Assembly: GCA_963710975.1 (NCBI GenBank)
Contig: CAVQCG010000005.1
Location: 372,001 to 436,000 of the forward strand
Source of the DNA: JBBQXH01 sp963710975
GTDB taxonomy: Bacteria; Actinomycetota; Thermoleophilia; Gaiellales; Gaiellaceae
Direction: 5' to 3'
DNA length: 64,000 nucleotides
Program-made: the position numbers and the translations under genes
Shown here: in pieces, positions 44,733 to 54,296 of the stretch
How the letters are laid out: the number at the start of each line of letters is the position of its first letter
Numbering within the stretch: the stretch's first letter is position 1
Notes under the pieces: model-generated
The model's database searches: none
What the model was told of the DNA's origin: nothing
Seen by the model: the letters and a program-made list of their open reading frames with translations, nothing else

Positions 44733-44738
44733 GCGACG

Positions 44739-45848
<1,110 letters not shown>

Positions 45849-45856
45849 GCACGCAG

Positions 45857-46981
45857 ATGGCGACGATCAGGCTCGAGAACATCACGAAACGCTTCGGGCC
45901 CGTGACCGCGCTCGATGGCGTCTCGTTCCAGGTCGCAGACGGCGAGTTCTTTGCGATCCTCGGTCCTCCCGGCGCCGGCAAGACGACGACCCTCCGCACG
46001 ATCATCGGCCTCGAGCGGCCGGAGGAGGGCGACGTCTACATGGATGACGAGCGGGTGACCGACGCCTGGCCCGGCGACCGCGACATGTCCATCGTCTTCC
46101 AGAACCTCGCCCTCTACCCCGACAAGACCGTCTACAACAACCTCGCCTTCCCCCTCAAACAACGCAAGACGGGCAAGGACGAGATCAAGCGCCGCGTGGA
46201 GCAAACGGCCAAGGTCCTCCACATCGAGCATCTCCTCAAGCGGAAGCCCGCCAAACTCTCTGGTGGCGAGCGCCAACGCGTTGCGCTCGGCCGGGCGATC
46301 GTCCGCGATCCCAAGGCCTACCTCTTCGACGAGCCGATCTCCGCACTCGACGCGCTCCTGCGGCTCGAGATGCGCACCGAGTTGAAACGGCTCCAACGCG
46401 AGCTCGGACGCACCCTCGTCTACGTCACACACGACCAGGTCGAGGCGATGAGCATGGCCGACCGCATCCTCGTCCTGCGCGAAGGCGTCGTCCAGCAGAT
46501 CGACACCCCGGAGCGCGTCTACCACAGCCCCGCCAACCGCTTCGTCGCGACGGTCATCGGCTCCCCGCCGATGAACTTCATCCCCGCCACGGTTCACCTC
46601 GAGAACGGCACCCTCAAGGCAGCACACACCGAGTTCGAGATCTCGACTCCTGCCCTCCAGACCGAGCAGCTCAAGGAGGGTGACACCTGCTGGATCGGCA
46701 TCCGCCCCGAGGACATCCGTATCGACGCCTCCGGGGATGAAGGCATGAAAGCAACCGTGTACGTCACCGAACCCCTCGGCGGCGAAACGGTCGTCGATCT
46801 CCAGCTCGGGGAGCGCGTCCTCAAGGTCCTCGCGCCTCCCACGCTCAAGCTCAAGCAGGACCAGGTGGTCAGGGCCCGACTCGACCACACGCGCGTACAC
46901 CTCTTCACCGAGGCCGGCGACGCGGTCGTCTCCGCTGCGGGCGAAGACGTCTTCACTGTCACGGTCACCCAGACCGACTGA
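45857..46981 (+). CDS. ABC transporter ATP-binding protein 2
   Basis: 374 residues of the MalK/UgpC type. Walker A GPPGAGKTT (37-45), Q-loop VFQNLALYP, signature LSGGERQRVALGRA intact, Walker B AYLFDEP followed by ISALDA rather than LSNLDA, and H-loop YVTHDQVEAMSMADR. The C-terminal TOBE region holds WIGIRPEDIRI. It is 8 bp after the first ATPase. Together the two likely form a heterodimer energising the permease pair. Inside the DNA-coding frame, the codons are as biased as its neighbours, so no sign of recent transfer. Confidence 0.9.
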   Translation: MATIRLENITKRFGPVTALDGVSFQVADGEFFAILGPPGAGKTTTLRTIIGLERPEEGDVYMDDERVTDAWPGDRDMSIVFQNLALYPDKTVYNNLAFPLKQRKTGKDEIKRRVEQTAKVLHIEHLLKRKPAKLSGGERQRVALGRAIVRDPKAYLFDEPISALDALLRLEMRTELKRLQRELGRTLVYVTHDQVEAMSMADRILVLREGVVQQIDTPERVYHSPANRFVATVIGSPPMNFIPATVHLENGTLKAAHTEFEISTPALQTEQLKEGDTCWIGIRPEDIRIDASGDEGMKATVYVTEPLGGETVVDLQLGERVLKVLAPPTLKLKQDQVVRARLDHTRVHLFTEAGDAVVSAAGEDVFTVTVTQTD

Positions 46982-47001
46982 CGGTTCAGAGGTCGGCGCC
47001 G

Positions 47002-47412
47002 TCAGCCGATGTGGCTGGCGACCTGGTGCAGTGCAGCGGGTTCGTACGTCGTGATCTCGATGAGATGCGCGTCCGGACTCCGGAAGTAGATCGACCAGGC
47101 AACGGCGTGATCCCACTCCTCGAACTCGATCCCTCGGCCCGTCAACTCGCGCTTCGCATCGTCGTATCCCTGACGCGACGTCCGGAAGGCGAGGTGCCGG
47201 TTGCCGTCGCGCCTGCTTCCATCACCGGCGGTTTCAGCAGCCGAGGTCGGAAAGAGCGCGACGCCCGTCGATCCCGCCACGAGCATCGCTGGGTAGTCGC
47301 CCCACTCCTCCTCGAAGACACGCCGAAGGCCGAGCGTCGCCTCGTACCACTGCGCAGCATCCTCGACGTCAGTGACCGTCAGGGCCACGTGATCGAGCAT
47401 CTCGAGCTCCAT
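47002..47412 (-). CDS. VOC-family (glyoxalase/bleomycin-resistance) protein
   Basis: 136 residues, paired beta-alpha-beta-beta-beta units. LDHVALTVTDVEDAAQWY carries the first metal His, HLAFRTSR the second, and HLIEITTYE the last Glu. Such proteins are metal-dependent isomerases, epimerases or dioxygenases. It is the last gene of the UroD-like/dehydratase operon, overlapping the dehydratase stop (TGATG), and may epimerise or isomerise a pathway intermediate. Confidence 0.83.
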   Translation of the reverse strand: MELEMLDHVALTVTDVEDAAQWYEATLGLRRVFEEEWGDYPAMLVAGSTGVALFPTSAAETAGDGSRRDGNRHLAFRTSRQGYDDAKRELTGRGIEFEEWDHAVAWSIYFRSPDAHLIEITTYEPAALHQVASHIG

Positions 47413-49374
47413 CAGGCGCCTCCGGCGACCGGTGCCCGCTCACTTCGGTCGAGTGCCGCGACGATCGCGTCGTGATCGTAGACGCAGCCGCCCCAGAGAC
47501 CGCCGCTCACCGACTGCATCCGGGCCCACAGAGCCGTGTCTGCTGGGAGGTCGGGGTCAGGCGTGATGTCGTCCCGCATCGGACGCTCACCGAGCACGCG
47601 AGCAGCCTCGTCCGCCGTGAACTCCTCATCGCCGTGACCGACGAGGTCGACGGACGCCTCGAGCCGCTCCGGGTCGACGACGACGCGCACGATGTCCCCT
47701 TCGACGAGTCTGCCGATCGGTCCACCCTCGAGCGCCTCGGGGCTCACGTGGCCGATGCACGGGCCGGTCGAAACGCCGGAGAAGCGCGCGTCCGTGACGA
47801 GCGCGACCTCGCGCCCGAACGGCAGGAACTTGAGCGCCATCGTGAGCTGCGCGGTCTCCTCCATCCCGGTTCCGAGCGGTCCGCGGCCCGCGAGCACGAT
47901 GACGTCGCCTGCGACGATCGGCTCACCGACCGTTCCCTTGATCGCGGCGATCGCGTCTCGCTCCGACGTGAAGATACGCGCGCGGCCGGTGAGGCGATAG
48001 ACGCCGTCCTCGTCGAGCGCGCGGCGGTCGATCGCGGTGCTCTTGATCACGCTGCCACCCGGGGCGAGGTTGCCACCGGGGAAGCAGACGGTGGACGTCA
48101 TGCCCTTCGCGCGCGCCCTCTCGGGTGGCGAGATGACGTCGTCCGGGTCGACGCCGTCCATGGCCTCGAGCCGAGCCCGGAGCGTCGCCCGGCGCTCACT
48201 CGACTCCCACTCGTCGAGGATGTCGTCCCACGTCTCGACCGAGAACCGTCATCGCGTCTCCGTGGAGCAGGCCGAGCTCCCGCAGGTGCAGCATCACCTC
48301 GGGGACGCCACCCGCCAGGAACACGCGGATCGTCGGGTGGTTCTTCGGCCCGTTCGGTAGCGCGTCCACGAGTCGGGGCACGGCAGCGTTGACTCGCCGC
48401 CAATCCTCGACGGTCGGCCGCTCGAGGCCCGCTGCGTGCGCTATCGCGGGGATGTGGATGAGGAGGTTCATCGAGCCCCCGAACGCCGCATGCACCAGCA
48501 TCGCGTTCTCGATCGCCTCGGGCGTGAGCACGTCGTCGAGCGTCCTACCGTCTCGCCACTGGCCGTGAACGGCCTGCGCCGTCCGCCGCGCGACGTCGAG
48601 CCAGATCGGCTGGCCGGAAGGAGCAAGCGCCGCGTGAGGCACTGTCAGACCCAGCGCTTCGGCGACCACCTGCGAGGTCGCTGCGGTGCCGAGGAACTGG
48701 CAGCCGCCTCCAGGCGTGGCGCAGGCCGCGCAGCCGAGGTCCGACGCCTGCTCGAGCGTGACGATGCCGTGCGCGAACCGCGCGCCAAGCGTCTGCACGG
48801 CGCCCGCGTCCTCGCCCACGCGAGGAGGCAGCGTGACGCCGCCGGGAATGATGGCTCCGGGAAGCTCGCGGAACGACGAGACGGCCATCAGCATCGCCGG
48901 AAGACCTTTGTCGCACGTGCCGATGCCGATCACGCCTCGACGGAGCGGAAGGCTGCGAACGAGGCGCCGCAGGACGAGGGCCGCGTCGTTGCGATACGGA
49001 AGCGAGTCGAACATGCCCGTTGTTCCCTGCGTTCGCCCGTCGCACGGATCGGAGACGTGCGCGGCGAACGGCAGCCCTCCAAGGCGGTCGATCTCCTCGG
49101 CGGCCTCCCGGACGAGGAGGCCGACCTCCCAGTGGCCGGTGTGATACCCGAGCGCGACCGGGGTTCCGTCGTCTGCCCGAACGCCGCCCTGGGTCGAGAG
49201 GATCAGGAACTGGTCGCGCCTGACCTTCGAGGCCTCCCAGCCCATTCCGGCGTTCTGGGAGAGGCCGAACACGTCTCCGGATGGGCTGTCGCGGAGGAAC
49301 TCCGGTGTGAGCGGCAGCGCCCCCTGGGGGCCTTCCGCTGTCGTCTCGACCTGGTAGAGGTCGCTATCCGGCAC
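47412..49374 (-). CDS. IlvD/Edd-family sugar-acid dehydratase, YjhG/YagF (D-xylonate dehydratase)-like, suspected single-base insertion
   Basis: About 653 residues after repair, from GTG 49374. It has the YjhG/YagF N-terminus (SPSGDVFGLSQNAGMGW, STQGGVRADDGTPVALGYHTGHW). The Fe-S cysteines lie in VSDPCDGRTQG, GIGTCDKGLPA and ACATPGGGCQFLGTAATSQ. MNLLIHIPAIAHAAG is also conserved. The frame breaks near 48242; removing one base joins ...AMTVL to VETWDDILDEWESSERR. It dehydrates aldonates to 2-keto-3-deoxy acids. It lies 8 bp after the UroD-like gene in the same operon, linking demethylation to sugar-acid breakdown. Confidence 0.88.
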
Positions 49375-49382
49375 GGCCCGGC

Positions 49383-50552
49383 TCAGTTGTAGCGGCCGAG
49401 GTCGCGAACGGTCTCGCCTGCAACCTCGATCAGCCCGGGCTTCGCGTTGAAGATCTGTCCCGTCGAGCGCAACACGTAGCCGCCGCCGTCCATCGCCGCG
49501 TCGAGGCAACGCTTCACCTCTTCGCGCACTGCGTCGGCGTCCGCCTCGTAGAGCAAATGCTCGTTGAACCCGCCGAAGAGGCAGACGCGATCACCGATTC
49601 GGCGCTTTGCGTCGGCGAGATCGACATCGCCGGACGAGCGGCTCGACGTCAGCGTCTCGACCGCATCGGGCCCGGTGTCGGCGATGTCCTCGAGCAGGAG
49701 TGTCGCCCGCCCGCAGTTGTGGAAGCTGACGAGATAGCCCGCCTCGTGTGCCGCGGCCACGCACTCCACCTCATACGGCTTCATGAACTCGGCAAAGTGA
49801 TCACGCGCAACGCCGACCCCGGTCCAGGTCTCGTTCATCGAGATCGAGTGGATTCCCGTCTCGCCGAGCCGCCGGTAGAAGCCGATGAGCCAGTCGGTGC
49901 AGACCCGCATCAGGTCGTGGACGAACGCCGGCCGGTCGTAGATGTCCATGGAGAGATCGACGAGACCGCGGACTTCGGCGGCCATGTCCCAGGGACCGAT
50001 CACGTGGTGCAGCCACCAGGCGTCGTCGCCGACCTTCTCGACCATTCCCTTCATGACCGTCATGTCGTAGAGGTCGGCCGAGGGGAAGTGGCGAAGCGCC
50101 GGCAGCTTCTTCTCGGGCTCGTCGCCCTTGAGCAGGAAGTCGTGGCAGGACGTGCCGAAGCCGTCCTCGGTTCGGTAGGAGTAGTCGAGATCCCCGTCGG
50201 GAGTCCGGATCGTGTGGACGTGATGGCGCCAGCCGTCGCCGCGCTCGGTCTCCTCGAACGTCTCGATCCAGGTATCGGTCTCGAACGGTCGCGGAAAGAG
50301 CATGCGGGGCCAGATCTCGTGCTCGCCGATGTGCTGGCTGTAGGTCGTGATCATCGGGTCGAGACCGACGTCCTGCTGCATCTTCACGATCGATCCCATC
50401 GGGTCGTCGATCCAGAGCTCGAAGAGGTCGAGGAAGTTCTGATCGGGCTCGCGCAGCTTCTTGATCATCGGGAGCCCGAGCCAGCAGTGGAAGGGAACCC
50501 TGTCGGGCGTCCCCCGCTCGAAGGCGATTCGCGTGCGCTCGGCGGTCTTCAC
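49383..50552 (-). CDS. Uroporphyrinogen decarboxylase-like corrinoid methyltransferase
   Basis: 389 residues from GTG 50552 (ribosome site AAAAGGAG). The UroD-fold TIM barrel starts MKTAERTRIAFERGTPDRVPF. The tetrapyrrole-decarboxylating Asp/Arg N-terminus is not conserved, while SFHNCGRATLLLEDI near residue 278 provides a His and Cys like the zinc-thiolate sites of MtaA/MtbA/CmuA-type methyltransferases. Heme synthesis is therefore unlikely. I infer it transfers methyl from a donor to the corrinoid protein encoded across the divergent promoter. It leads an operon with a sugar-acid dehydratase and a VOC protein. Confidence 0.8.
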   Translation of the reverse strand: MKTAERTRIAFERGTPDRVPFHCWLGLPMIKKLREPDQNFLDLFELWIDDPMGSIVKMQQDVGLDPMITTYSQHIGEHEIWPRMLFPRPFETDTWIETFEETERGDGWRHHVHTIRTPDGDLDYSYRTEDGFGTSCHDFLLKGDEPEKKLPALRHFPSADLYDMTVMKGMVEKVGDDAWWLHHVIGPWDMAAEVRGLVDLSMDIYDRPAFVHDLMRVCTDWLIGFYRRLGETGIHSISMNETWTGVGVARDHFAEFMKPYEVECVAAAHEAGYLVSFHNCGRATLLLEDIADTGPDAVETLTSSRSSGDVDLADAKRRIGDRVCLFGGFNEHLLYEADADAVREEVKRCLDAAMDGGGYVLRSTGQIFNAKPGLIEVAGETVRDLGRYN

Positions 50553-50663
50553 GATGATCTCCTTTTCTCCATCGGCACTCGGCCGTGAGTCCCACTAGTC
50601 GGCACCTGGACTGTACCGCACTCAGGAGGTAAGTGCGATGCGACTGGACAAAGAGCGGCCGTA

Positions 50664-50682
50664 GGTGCCATAATGCGGCACC
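50664..50682 (+). promoter_or_regulatory. IclR operator with a leaderless promoter
   Basis: GGTGCC-ATAATGC-GGCACC is a perfect 6-bp inverted repeat with a 7-base spacer, ending one base before ATG 50684. CATAAT (50669-50674) is a good -10 with TGGACA 18 bases upstream (50645-50650), placing transcription start at about the ATG. A further GGCACC is at 50601-50606, on the side of the divergent UroD-like gene. Confidence 0.68.
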
Positions 50683-50683
50683 A

Positions 50684-51457
50684 ATGGCGAAGGTCGAAGA
50701 GGGCTCCCAGGCGATCGACCGGGCGGCGCAGATCCTGCTCCGCCTCGTCGAGTCGGACGAGGCAGTGACGCTCGCAGGCGTCATGGAGGACACGCAGCTG
50801 CCGAAGTCGACGGCCGCACGGCTGCTGCGGGCACTCGAGCGAAACGGGCTCGCGCAACGTCGTCGCGGCGGCGGCTTCCGGCCTGGGCCGGTGCTCGTCG
50901 AGTACGCCCGGCGCGATACGAGCGTGGGAGATCTCGCGGCGCTCGCGTGGCCCTTTCTCGAGCGGCTCGGCCAGACGACGGGCGAGACGGCGAACGTGGC
51001 CATTCCGACACCGACCGGCGTCGCCCGTGTCGCCCAGGTCGACGGCCGCCATCCGCTCGGCGCTGGGAACTGGGTCGGCAGCCGCATCCCGATCCATGCG
51101 TCCAGCATGGGCAAGGTCTTCATGGCGTTCGGCGCGGCGCAGCCGCCGTTCGGCCGTCTCGCACGGCTCGGCCCGAACACCATCACGAGCATGGACGCCC
51201 TGCTCGCCGAGCTCGACCGCGTGCGGCGAGTCGGACACGCGACCACGTGGGAGGAGCTCGAGGAGGGACTGTGCTCGACGGCGGCCCCCGTACGCAGCTC
51301 GCGCGGAACGGTCATCGCCGCGATCTCGGTCTCGGCGCCCACGGTACGCACATCGCACGAACGCCTCGACGAGCTCTCGGGGTACGTCGTCGAGGAGGCG
51401 GACGCCCTGTCCAACATCATCTGTCTAGGAAACGAACGAGGAGAACGAGGGGAATGA
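50684..51457 (+). CDS. IclR-family transcriptional regulator
   Basis: 257 residues. Winged helix at about 8-65 (QAIDRAAQILLRLVES, LPKSTAARLLRALERNGL). The IclR effector domain follows, with SSMGKVFMAF and SRGTVIAAISVSAPT. It sits between the divergent UroD-like operon and the corrinoid operon, and its stop overlaps the corrinoid gene (ATGA at 51454). It very likely controls both arms in response to the methylated substrate. The start codon directly follows its operator. Confidence 0.9.
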   Translation: MAKVEEGSQAIDRAAQILLRLVESDEAVTLAGVMEDTQLPKSTAARLLRALERNGLAQRRRGGGFRPGPVLVEYARRDTSVGDLAALAWPFLERLGQTTGETANVAIPTPTGVARVAQVDGRHPLGAGNWVGSRIPIHASSMGKVFMAFGAAQPPFGRLARLGPNTITSMDALLAELDRVRRVGHATTWEELEEGLCSTAAPVRSSRGTVIAAISVSAPTVRTSHERLDELSGYVVEEADALSNIICLGNERGERGE

Positions 51458-52119
51458 ATCCGGACGAGATCCTGCAACAGCTCTACGACAACACGCTCGT
51501 GGGGAACAAGCCCGAGGTCGTCACGCTCACGGAGCAGGGCATCGAGCAGGGCATGGAGCCCGAGACGATGCTGTTCGAGGCGTTGATCCCGGCCCTCGAG
51601 GAGGTCGGTGCGCGCTTCGAGCGCGGTGACTTCTTCGTGCCCGAGATGCTGATCGCCGGCCGGGCGATGACAGGCGCGCTCGAGTTGCTCCGCCCACTGC
51701 TCGCGCAGACCGACGCGCCGTCGATCGGCACGTTCCTCATGGGCACGGTCAAGGGCGACGTGCACGACATCGGCAAGAACCTCGTCGACATCATGCTCGA
51801 GGGCGCCGGCTTCAATGTCATCGACCTCGGAGTGCAGGTCGCCCCGGAGAAGTTCGTCGAGGCGATCCAGGAGCACAAGCCGGAGGTCGTCGGCTTCTCG
51901 GCCTTCCTCACCACGACGATGCCGATGTTCAAGGTGAACATCGAGGCGATCGAGAAGGCCGGGCTTCGCGACGACGTGATCATCCTGGTCGGCGGCGCCC
52001 CTGTGACGCAGGAGTACGCGGACGTCGTCGGCGCCGACGGCTACGCGGCAGACGCAGCCGGCGCGACGAAGCGCGCCAAGGATCTCCTCGAGCAGCGCCG
52101 AGCCCTGGTTCCGGCCTGA
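51454..52119 (+). CDS. Corrinoid (cobalamin-binding) methyltransfer protein, MtbC/MtaC-like
   Basis: 221 residues. The helical cap domain is at about 1-85 (FEALIPALEEVGARFERGDFFVPEM). The Rossmann-like B12 domain carries GTVKGDVHDIGKNLV, whose DVHDIG His is the lower cobalt ligand, plus GFSAFLTT and LVGGAPVT. It shuttles methyl between a donor-specific methyltransferase and a second methyltransferase. GAGGGGA serves as ribosome site. Neighbours encode every other part of that cycle. Confidence 0.92.
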   Translation: MNPDEILQQLYDNTLVGNKPEVVTLTEQGIEQGMEPETMLFEALIPALEEVGARFERGDFFVPEMLIAGRAMTGALELLRPLLAQTDAPSIGTFLMGTVKGDVHDIGKNLVDIMLEGAGFNVIDLGVQVAPEKFVEAIQEHKPEVVGFSAFLTTTMPMFKVNIEAIEKAGLRDDVIILVGGAPVTQEYADVVGADGYAADAAGATKRAKDLLEQRRALVPA

Positions 52120-52129
52120 GGTAGACGCC

Positions 52130-52513
52130 GTGGGTCTTGTCGCCTCCGTCGAGCACGCCGTCAAGAAGCCGGTCTTCGGCTGCCGCATGTGCGGTCAGTG
52201 CGTGCTCCACGACACGGGGATGACATGCCCGATGACCTGCCCGAAAACGCTGCGGAACGGCCCGTGCGGCGGCGTGCGAGAGGACGGCACCTGCGAGGTC
52301 ATCCCCGAGATGCGCTGCGTCTGGGTCAAGGCCGAGGAGCGATCGCGCACCCTCCCGCTCCTGCCGGCCGCCTGGCGCGGGCACTTCAACGAGCTCCGGC
52401 CACCCGTCGACAACCGGCTCGAAGGCACCTCGTCGTGGACGAACGTCATAACGAAGCGCGCTCGAGTAACGCCGGCCGGCTGGACTGCCGATCCCGAAGG
52501 CGACGCAGCGTGA
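52130..52513 (+). CDS. MTHFR C-terminal-type cysteine-rich protein (MetV-like)
   Basis: 127 residues from GTG 52130. It contains the MTHFR_C cysteine pattern: CRMCGQC, MTCPMTCPKTLRNGPCGG, GTCEV and MRCVWV, nine or more Cys that could hold a metal or Fe-S cluster. In acetogens this domain is the MetV subunit or extension that partners MetF. Here it is a stand-alone gene whose stop overlaps metF (GTGA). It probably connects MetF to an electron carrier. Confidence 0.84.
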   Translation: MGLVASVEHAVKKPVFGCRMCGQCVLHDTGMTCPMTCPKTLRNGPCGGVREDGTCEVIPEMRCVWVKAEERSRTLPLLPAAWRGHFNELRPPVDNRLEGTSSWTNVITKRARVTPAGWTADPEGDAA

Positions 52514-53451
52514 GCAGCCTTCAGGAACTCGTCGAGGCCGGTGACCGGCCCGTCTTCACCGGCGAGGCGCCCGCGATCGACGGGGGGACACAGGACGCGT
52601 TCCGCGAGCGCATCGCGGAGATGGCGACGTGGGTCGACGCGATGAACGCGACGGACAACACCGCCGCCCACGCGCACGTCTCGAACGTCGCCGCGGCGAT
52701 TGCACTCGTTCAGGCGGGCGTCGAGCCGATCCTGCAGGTCGTGTGCCGGGACAAGAACCGGATTGCCTGCCAGGCCGACATCGTCGGCGCCGCGTTCCAC
52801 GGCGTCGAGAACGTCTGCTGCCTGACCGGGGACGACGTGACCGCGGGCGACGAGCCCGAAGCCCGGCGCGTCTTCGATCTGGACGGGCCTCAGCTCATCA
52901 GCGTGGCAACCGGACTGGCTGCGGGCCACTACCTCTCCGGACGACCGCTCGACCCGGCGCCGCCGCTCTTCGTCGGCGCTGTCGAGAACCCGGCGGCGCC
53001 CCCGCTCGAGTACCGGGCCGAACGAGCCGGGAAGAAGGTCCAGGCCGGCGCCCGTTTCCTCCAGCTTCAGATCTGCTACCACCCCGACCGGCTCGAAGCG
53101 TTCATGCGCTCGGCCGTGGAGGCAGGCCTTGCCGTGCGCGCGGCCTTCCTGCCGACGCTGATGCTCGTCAAGGGCGCGCGGGCGCTCACCTTCATGAGCG
53201 ACCGGGTTCCGGGAATCGACGTTCCCGCGGAGACGATCGAGCGCGTGGCCTCGGCGTCGGATCCTGCCGAGGAGGCATACGGCCTCGCGCTCGAACAGGC
53301 CCGCCACGCGCTGGCACTGCCCGGCGTCCGCGGACTTCACCTGACGGACTTTCGACACGACGGTGCCCTGTCGCGCCTCATGCGCGACCTCGGCATCCCC
53401 ACCAAGGAGGAGAGACACGCGCATGCACACCGTGCTCCGCTCGCAGTCTAA
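52510..53451 (+). CDS. metF: Methylenetetrahydrofolate reductase
   Basis: 313 residues from GTG 52510, a FAD-containing TIM barrel. FTGEAPAIDGG, AHAHVSNVAAAIALVQAG, LQVVCRDKNRIACQADIVGA and CLTGDDVTAGDEPEARRVFDLDG fit the MetF family. In this cluster it should run in the oxidative direction, turning methyl-THF from demethylation into methylene-THF for serine synthesis or oxidation. It sits between MetV and the methyltransferase. Confidence 0.88.
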   Translation: MSSLQELVEAGDRPVFTGEAPAIDGGTQDAFRERIAEMATWVDAMNATDNTAAHAHVSNVAAAIALVQAGVEPILQVVCRDKNRIACQADIVGAAFHGVENVCCLTGDDVTAGDEPEARRVFDLDGPQLISVATGLAAGHYLSGRPLDPAPPLFVGAVENPAAPPLEYRAERAGKKVQAGARFLQLQICYHPDRLEAFMRSAVEAGLAVRAAFLPTLMLVKGARALTFMSDRVPGIDVPAETIERVASASDPAEEAYGLALEQARHALALPGVRGLHLTDFRHDGALSRLMRDLGIPTKEERHAHAHRAPLAV

Positions 53452-54296
53452 AGAGGTCACGATCGGCCCCGACCAGCCGTTCTGCATCATCGGCGAGCGC
53501 ATCAACCCGACGGGTCGCAAGGCGTTCGCCGAGGCCCTGCGGGCGGGAGATCTCTCGGAGATCGTGAAGGACGTCGAGGACCAGATCGAGGGCGGCGCCC
53601 ACGTCCTCGACGTGAACATGGGCGTTCCTCTCACCGACGAGGCGGATCTCCTGAGCCGTGCCATCACGCTCGTCCAGGAGCACACCGACCTCCCGATCTG
53701 CATCGACTCCTCCGTGGTCGAGGCGCTCGAGGCCGGGCTCGACGCCTACGAAGGCAAGGCGCTCGTCAACTCGGTGACGTGCGAGGACGAGCGTCTGGAG
53801 CGGGTGCTGCCGATGGTGAAAGAGCACGGCGCGGCGATCATCTGCCTGACGAACGACGAGACCGGCATCCCGCAGACGGCTGACGAGCGGCTCGAAGTGT
53901 GCGCGCGGCTCGTCGACATCGTCCACGGGCGCTTCGAGATTCCGCTCGAGGACATGGTCATCGACCCGCTCGCGATGACCGTCGGCGCCGACCCGCAGGC
54001 GGTCGTCATCACGCTCGAGACGATCAGCCGCATCCGCGACGACGTACGGGCTGAACATGACGCTCGGCGCCTCGAACACCTCCTTCGGGCTCCCGGGCAG
54101 GCACGCCCTGAACGCCGCGTTCCTCACCGTCGCGTCATACGCCGGCCTCACGAGCGCGATCATGGACGCACGAACCGCTCAGACCGTCGATGCGTGCCGG
54201 GCCGCGGACCTGCTCCTCGGCCGCGACGAGTGGGGAATGAACTGGATCGCGGCGCACCGCGCGGCACTCGCGACCGCGGGGGCAGCCGCGAAGTGA
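53423..54296 (+). CDS. Methyltetrahydrofolate:corrinoid methyltransferase (DHPS/AcsE-like), suspected single-base insertion
   Basis: About 290 residues after repair. The pterin-binding barrel shows FCIIGERINPTGRKAF, GAHVLDVNMG, ICIDSSVVEAL and DPLAMTVGAD. The frame breaks near 54041 (GACGACGTACGGG); removing one G gives RDDYGLNMTLGASNTSFGLP. ATG 53423 overlaps the metF 3' end by 29 bp and follows AAGGAGGAG. It moves methyl from methyl-corrinoid to tetrahydrofolate, the step before MetF. The stop overlaps the RACE gene (GTGA). Confidence 0.88.

Noticed and set aside
49383..50552. HemE (true uroporphyrinogen decarboxylase)
   Set aside because: No heme genes nearby, the heme-type N-terminus is absent, and the context is corrinoid methyl transfer.
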